From positions 1 to 64,000 of the forward strand of contig ONAE01000010.1 of NCBI GenBank assembly GCA_900315695.1: 64,000 nucleotides of DNA. The letters run 5' to 3'. A program made the position numbers and the translations under genes. This DNA comes from an uncultured Prevotella sp. (GTDB lineage: Bacteria > Bacteroidota > Bacteroidia > Bacteroidales > Bacteroidaceae). The notes under the pieces were generated by a model. That model saw only the letters and a program-made list of their open reading frames with translations. It was not told the origin of the DNA and ran no database searches. Below are positions 60,367-64,000 of this stretch, in pieces; positions within the stretch are counted from its first letter, which is position 1; each line of letters begins with the position of its first letter.

Positions 60367-61088
60367 TAGAACTGATTCCAGCAATAGATATCATCGGAGG
60401 CCAGTGTGTCAGGCTCACGAAAGGCGATTACGACCAGAAGACGGTATATCGTGACTCTCCTGCCGAAGTGGCAAAGGAGTTTGAAGAAATCGGCTTCAAG
60501 CGTCTTCACGTGGTGGATCTCGATGGTGCAAAATCCAAGCATATCGTCAACGAGCAGGTGCTCAAGGCGATTACGAATAAGACTCATCTGACAGTAGATT
60601 TTGGTGGAGGCATCAAGACGGATGAGGATATTGAGAAGGCTTTTGCCGCTGGTGCTTCGATGGTGACAATCGGCTCTATCGCCGTTACAAACCCTGACTT
60701 GTTTATGGGTTGGCTTGAGAAATACGGTGCAGAACGCATCATTTTAGGGGCTGATGTCAGACACGGGAAGATCAGTATCAATGGTTGGAAAGAAGATTCC
60801 TCTGAGGATCTCTTGCCCTTCCTGAAGAAATATGTGGATGCTGGCGTGAGCAACGTGCTCTGCACAGAGATTTCCAAAGACGGCACCTTGGCTGGTCCGG
60901 CTATTGAGCTTTACCAGTCTATGATGGCAGCCTATCCTGAACTGCATCTGATTGCCTCTGGTGGTGTCTCTTCCATCGAGGACATCCATGCCCTTGATGC
61001 AGCAGGCATCCCTGCTGTCGTCTTCGGAAAAGCAATATATGAAGGAAAAATAAATCTGAATGAATTATGGGACTGGCAAAACGCATAA
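60363..61088 (+). CDS. hisA: ProFAR isomerase HisA
   Basis: 1-(5-phosphoribosyl)-5-[(5-phosphoribosylamino)methylideneamino]imidazole-4-carboxamide isomerase, a half-barrel-duplicated TIM barrel. 241 residues. Seen: catalytic D9 in [45 protein letters not shown], second catalytic Asp region [24 protein letters not shown]. Overlaps hisF by 22 nt. Confidence 0.97.
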   Translation: MIELIPAIDIIGGQCVRLTKGDYDQKTVYRDSPAEVAKEFEEIGFKRLHVVDLDGAKSKHIVNEQVLKAITNKTHLTVDFGGGIKTDEDIEKAFAAGASMVTIGSIAVTNPDLFMGWLEKYGAERIILGADVRHGKISINGWKEDSSEDLLPFLKKYVDAGVSNVLCTEISKDGTLAGPAIELYQSMMAAYPELHLIASGGVSSIEDIHALDAAGIPAVVFGKAIYEGKINLNELWDWQNA

Positions 61089-61825
61089 TACCCTGTCTGG
61101 ACGTGAAGGACGGTGAGACCGTTAAAGGCACGAACTTCGTAAACCTGCGCTCTGCAGGCGACCCGGTAGCTTTGGGTAAGGCCTACAGCGAGCAGGGAGC
61201 CGATGAACTCTGTTTCCTCGACATCACAGCCTCTTTCGAAGGCCGCAAGACGTTTACAGAGATGGTGACGCGTGTGGCCCAGGAGATCAATATCCCCTTT
61301 ACTGTTGGCGGTGGTATCAATGAACTGGCAGATGTGGAGCGACTGCTATATGCCGGTGCTGATAAGGTGAGTGTGAACTCTGCTGCTATCCGCAGACCAG
61401 AACTCATAGACGAGATTACTTCGCGTTTTGGTTCTCAGGTGTGCGTTTGTGCCATTGATGCCCGTCTCGACGAAGATGGCTGGCACTGCTATCTGAAAGG
61501 TGGACGTGAACGGACGGAGCGCGGACTCTTTGAGTGGGCACATGAAGCCCAGGAACGAGGTGCTGGCGAGATCTTGTTTACCTCAATGAACCACGACGGT
61601 GTAAAGCAAGGCTATGCCAATGAGGCACTATGCGAGTTGGCAGACAATCTGTCGATTCCCATCATCGCCAGTGGTGGTGCAGGATGTAAGGAGCATTTAC
61701 GGGACACCTTTATTGAAGGACATTCTGACGCAGCCCTCGCTGCATCAGTCTTTCACTTCGGTGAGATCCCCATCCCAGAACTTAAACTGTATTTGAAATC
61801 AGAAGGTATTAACGTAAGAATATGA
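61067..61825 (+). CDS. hisF: imidazole glycerol phosphate synthase subunit HisF
   Basis: Cyclase subunit making imidazole glycerol phosphate and AICAR. 252 residues. Seen: D12 in [45 protein letters not shown], second catalytic Asp in [32 protein letters not shown]. The start lies 22 nt inside hisA; the overlap with hisIE is 4 nt. Confidence 0.97.
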   Translation: MGLAKRIIPCLDVKDGETVKGTNFVNLRSAGDPVALGKAYSEQGADELCFLDITASFEGRKTFTEMVTRVAQEINIPFTVGGGINELADVERLLYAGADKVSVNSAAIRRPELIDEITSRFGSQVCVCAIDARLDEDGWHCYLKGGRERTERGLFEWAHEAQERGAGEILFTSMNHDGVKQGYANEALCELADNLSIPIIASGGAGCKEHLRDTFIEGHSDAALAASVFHFGEIPIPELKLYLKSEGINVRI

Positions 61826-62469
61826 AAATAGATTTTGAGAAGTGCGGTGGGTTGGTTCCTGCCATTATTCAAGACGCAACAACCAAGAATGTGCTAATGC
61901 TGGGTTACATGAACCAGGAGGCATACGACAAGACGATAGCCACCAAGAAAGTGACATTCTGGAGTCGTAGTCGTAACTGTCTGTGGACAAAGGGAGAGAC
62001 TTCCGGTAACTTCCTACACCTTGTTGACATCATGGTGGACTGCGATAATGACACCCTGTTGGTAAAAGCCAATCCCGACGGACCTACCTGTCACACTGGC
62101 ACAGATACCTGTTGGGGTGAGGACAACGAGCGTAATCCCCTACTCTTCCTGACAGAGCTGCAGGACTTTATTAATCTCCGGCATGAGGAGATGCCTGAGG
62201 GAAGCTATACCACCAAATTGTTTAAGGATGGTGTGAAGCGTATTGCCCAAAAAGTTGGTGAAGAGGCTTTGGAGTCGGTCATTGAAGCCTGTACAGGCAG
62301 CAATGAGCAACTGTCGTATGAGGTGTCAGACATGCTCTATCATTTGCTTGTATTGTTATCTGCCAAGAACATGCGTATCGAGGATGTGGCAGCAGAACTG
62401 CAGAAGCGTCATGACCCCAACTGGGATAAGAAGCGTCGTGAGGCCAAGGCAAAAGGAGAAATGAAGTAA
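61822..62469 (+). CDS. hisI: bifunctional PRA-CH/PRA-PH (HisIE)
   Basis: Fused phosphoribosyl-AMP cyclohydrolase (HisI, about 1-110) and phosphoribosyl-ATP pyrophosphatase (HisE, about 115-205). 215 residues. Seen: [42 protein letters not shown], the zinc site with Cys in [12 protein letters not shown]; HisE part with [13 protein letters not shown] and [14 protein letters not shown]. Fusion is normal in Bacteroidetes. Overlaps hisF by 4 nt. HisG, D, B, C are not in the window. Confidence 0.96.
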   Translation: MKIDFEKCGGLVPAIIQDATTKNVLMLGYMNQEAYDKTIATKKVTFWSRSRNCLWTKGETSGNFLHLVDIMVDCDNDTLLVKANPDGPTCHTGTDTCWGEDNERNPLLFLTELQDFINLRHEEMPEGSYTTKLFKDGVKRIAQKVGEEALESVIEACTGSNEQLSYEVSDMLYHLLVLLSAKNMRIEDVAAELQKRHDPNWDKKRREAKAKGEMK

Positions 62470-62480
62470 TTATTAAGAAT

Positions 62481-63176
62481 ATGCTGATCAATCTAAAGAA
62501 TGCAAATATCTGCCAGCGTGAAGGCAGACTCGTGTTAGGTAAAGTGAACCTACAGGTGAATGAGGGTGACTTCATTTACTTAATCGGACGCGTTGGAGCT
62601 GGCAAGAGTACCTTGTTGAAAACATTGTATTGTGAGCTAGTTCTCGATGAAGCTGATGAAGCTAAAGTCTTGGGGCATGACCTGCTGACCATCCGTAATA
62701 AGGAGATTCCTGCCCTCCGCAGAGAAATGGGAATCGTTTTCCAGGATTTCCAGCTCCTCAATGATCGTAGCGTCTATAAGAACCTCTATTTTGTATTAAA
62801 GGCAACTGGCTGGAAAGATAAGGATGCCATCAACGAGCGCATCAAAGAGGTGTTGACCGAAATCGGTCTGGCTGATAAGATGGCGAATATGCCGCATCAG
62901 CTCTCTGGAGGTGAGCAGAAACGTATCGCAATTGCCCGGGCTATCCTGAACCATCCCAAATTGATTATTGCCGACGAACCGACCAGTAATCTCGATAAGG
63001 ACACCACCGATGAGGTGATGCAGCTATTGCGTAAGATCTCTGAATCGGGCACTGCCATCTTGATGACAACCCACAATATTTCCCTCCTCAACAAGTATCC
63101 GGGCAAGGCATTCCAATGTCAGGATGAAAAGGTGGAGGAAGTAACCATCAGAAGAGCTTCAGAAAATAAGGAATAA
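62481..63176 (+). CDS. ftsE: FtsE-like ABC ATPase
   Basis: 231-residue ATPase of the cell-division FtsEX type, working with FtsX (not in the window) in periplasmic wall-hydrolase control. Seen: Walker A GRVGAGKSTLL (34-44), Q-loop VFQDFQLLNDRSVYKNL, signature LSGGEQKRIAIARAI, Walker B IIADEPTSNLD and switch TTHNISLL. A LolD-type role cannot be excluded; the EPTSNLD/GRVGAGKS forms fit FtsE. Eleven nt after hisIE, 16 nt before lysC. Confidence 0.88.
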   Translation: MLINLKNANICQREGRLVLGKVNLQVNEGDFIYLIGRVGAGKSTLLKTLYCELVLDEADEAKVLGHDLLTIRNKEIPALRREMGIVFQDFQLLNDRSVYKNLYFVLKATGWKDKDAINERIKEVLTEIGLADKMANMPHQLSGGEQKRIAIARAILNHPKLIIADEPTSNLDKDTTDEVMQLLRKISESGTAILMTTHNISLLNKYPGKAFQCQDEKVEEVTIRRASENKE

Positions 63177-63192
63177 TAAAAATATAAAGATT

Positions 63193-64000
63193 ATGAAAGT
63201 GATGAAATTCGGCGGTACATCCGTCGGTACCCCACAGAGGATGAAAGAAGTGACCAATCTTGTCACAAAGTCTGGAGAACCTGTATTCGTTGTGCTTTCT
63301 GCAATGTCTGGAACCACCAATTCACTTGTCGAGATCTCAGACTATCTCTACAAGAAGAATCCCGACGGCGCCAACGAGGTTATCAATCGTCTGGAGCAGA
63401 AGTACGACCATCATGTGGAAGAGCTCTACGCCAAAGAAGAGACAAAGGCTGCTACACGCGAGTTCCTGCGTGGTGAGTTCGACTATCTGCGTTCGTTTAC
63501 CAAAGAGCTTTTCACCAGCTTTGAGGAGAAGAGCATCGTGGCACAGGGTGAAATTATCTCGACGAATATGGTGGTGAACTATATGAACGAGATCGGTATC
63601 AAGGCTGTACTCATCAATGCCCTTGATTTCATGCGTACAGACAAGAACTCTGAACCAGATCCTGTTTATATCAAAGAGAAGCTGAAGGCTATCCTCGCAG
63701 AAAACGAAGGTGCTCAGGTCTATCTCACCCAGGGCTTCATTTGTCGCAATGCCTATGGTGAGATTGACAACTTGCAGCGTGGTGGATCGGACTACACAGC
63801 CTCACTCATCGGTGCAGCTATCAATGCGGAGGAGATTCAAATCTGGACCGATATTGACGGTATGCATAACAATGATCCTCGTGTGGTAGATCATACAGAG
63901 CCTGTACATCAGTTGCATTTCGAAGAGGCTGCAGAGTTGGCTTACTTCGGAGCCAAGATCCTTCACCCCACTTGCGTACAGCCAGCCAAGTATGCCGGCA
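63193..64000 (+). CDS. lysC: aspartate kinase, cut by the right edge
   Basis: Phosphorylates aspartate, the first step to lysine, threonine and methionine. About 269 residues are present. Seen: KFGGTSVGTP at 5-14, VVLSAMSGTTNSL, TQGFICRNAYGEI, LQRGGSDYTASLIGAAI, IWTDIDGMHNNDPRVV, and FEEAAELAYFGAKILHP. The regulatory ACT domains would lie beyond the window; a fusion with diaminopimelate decarboxylase or homoserine dehydrogenase cannot be judged. Sixteen nt after ftsE. Confidence 0.95.
   Translation, partial: MKVMKFGGTSVGTPQRMKEVTNLVTKSGEPVFVVLSAMSGTTNSLVEISDYLYKKNPDGANEVINRLEQKYDHHVEELYAKEETKAATREFLRGEFDYLRSFTKELFTSFEEKSIVAQGEIISTNMVVNYMNEIGIKAVLINALDFMRTDKNSEPDPVYIKEKLKAILAENEGAQVYLTQGFICRNAYGEIDNLQRGGSDYTASLIGAAINAEEIQIWTDIDGMHNNDPRVVDHTEPVHQLHFEEAAELAYFGAKILHPTCVQPAKYAG

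Overview
The window is about 64 kb of chromosome from a Bacteroidales bacterium, most likely Prevotella/Segatella or a close relative. The evidence is: promoters of the Bacteroidetes form (TTG, about 19-20 nt, TAnnTTTG) in front of most transcription units; almost no Shine-Dalgarno sequences; Bacteroidetes-restricted families (DUF4270, DUF4494, DUF4738-like, HU-CCDC81/SPOR, a truncated starch-synthase-like protein); and a Rho with a long insertion. Most of it is ordinary core genome. The less ordinary stretches are 1-780, 45.6-52.4 kb, and several overlaps between genes.

Left part (0.8-14.4 kb, nearly all minus strand): carboxynorspermidine decarboxylase, coupled by a TAATG overlap to a receiver-histidine kinase protein; carAB; glmS; two identical tRNA-Asp genes; then a tightly overlapping operon that is transcribed from engB through an ABC-F ATPase, recR, a small membrane protein, a glycosyltransferase and a GNAT acetyltransferase into the tRNA pair. 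rho is divergent from engB and ends in a clear terminator. hisS-purA-fur, an AlkD-like protein with DPP III, an AraC-type regulator, recQ, the starch-synthase-like protein with a DUF4270 lipoprotein, a 42-residue small protein, uvrD, an EFR1 ferredoxin-flavodoxin protein, and yggS-DUF4494-pseudokinase follow to 33 kb.

Middle part (33-45.6 kb): an aminotransferase with a LolC/E-like permease; a tandem duplication of a short acyl-CoA synthetase behind a promoter wrapped in inverted repeats; a minus-strand operon of MORN protein, YhcH-family protein, glycogen branching enzyme with a Lys/Ala-rich tail, and a polytopic membrane protein; kdsB; and a short DnaJ-family protein.

Accessory-looking part (45.6-52.4 kb): an intergenic region rich in palindromes and inverted repeats, a lipoprotein gene broken by an in-frame amber codon, and an ECF sigma / single-TM protein / small secreted protein / outer-membrane receptor operon bracketed by two diverged copies of a 63-bp direct repeat. 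Each copy carries a hairpin and a TAACTTTG box. A DUF4143-type ATPase follows, with three CGATAAAA motifs spaced exactly 32 bp apart upstream of it, and then a 580-bp gene-free stretch with GTGCGTGT hairpins.

Right part (52.4-64 kb): 5'-nucleotidase coupled to an NADH diphosphatase (NudC), a lipoprotein with UDP-glucose dehydrogenase, HU/SPOR and FHA proteins, then purU-hisH-hisA-hisF-hisIE-ftsE-lysC, with lysC cut by the window edge. No CRISPR array, insertion sequence, phage or rRNA gene was found. Starts were adjusted where a recognisable promoter box falls inside the longest open frame (sensor kinase, engB, AraC-type regulator, recQ, EFR1, HU/SPOR protein) and in glmS, where the catalytic cysteine fixes it.
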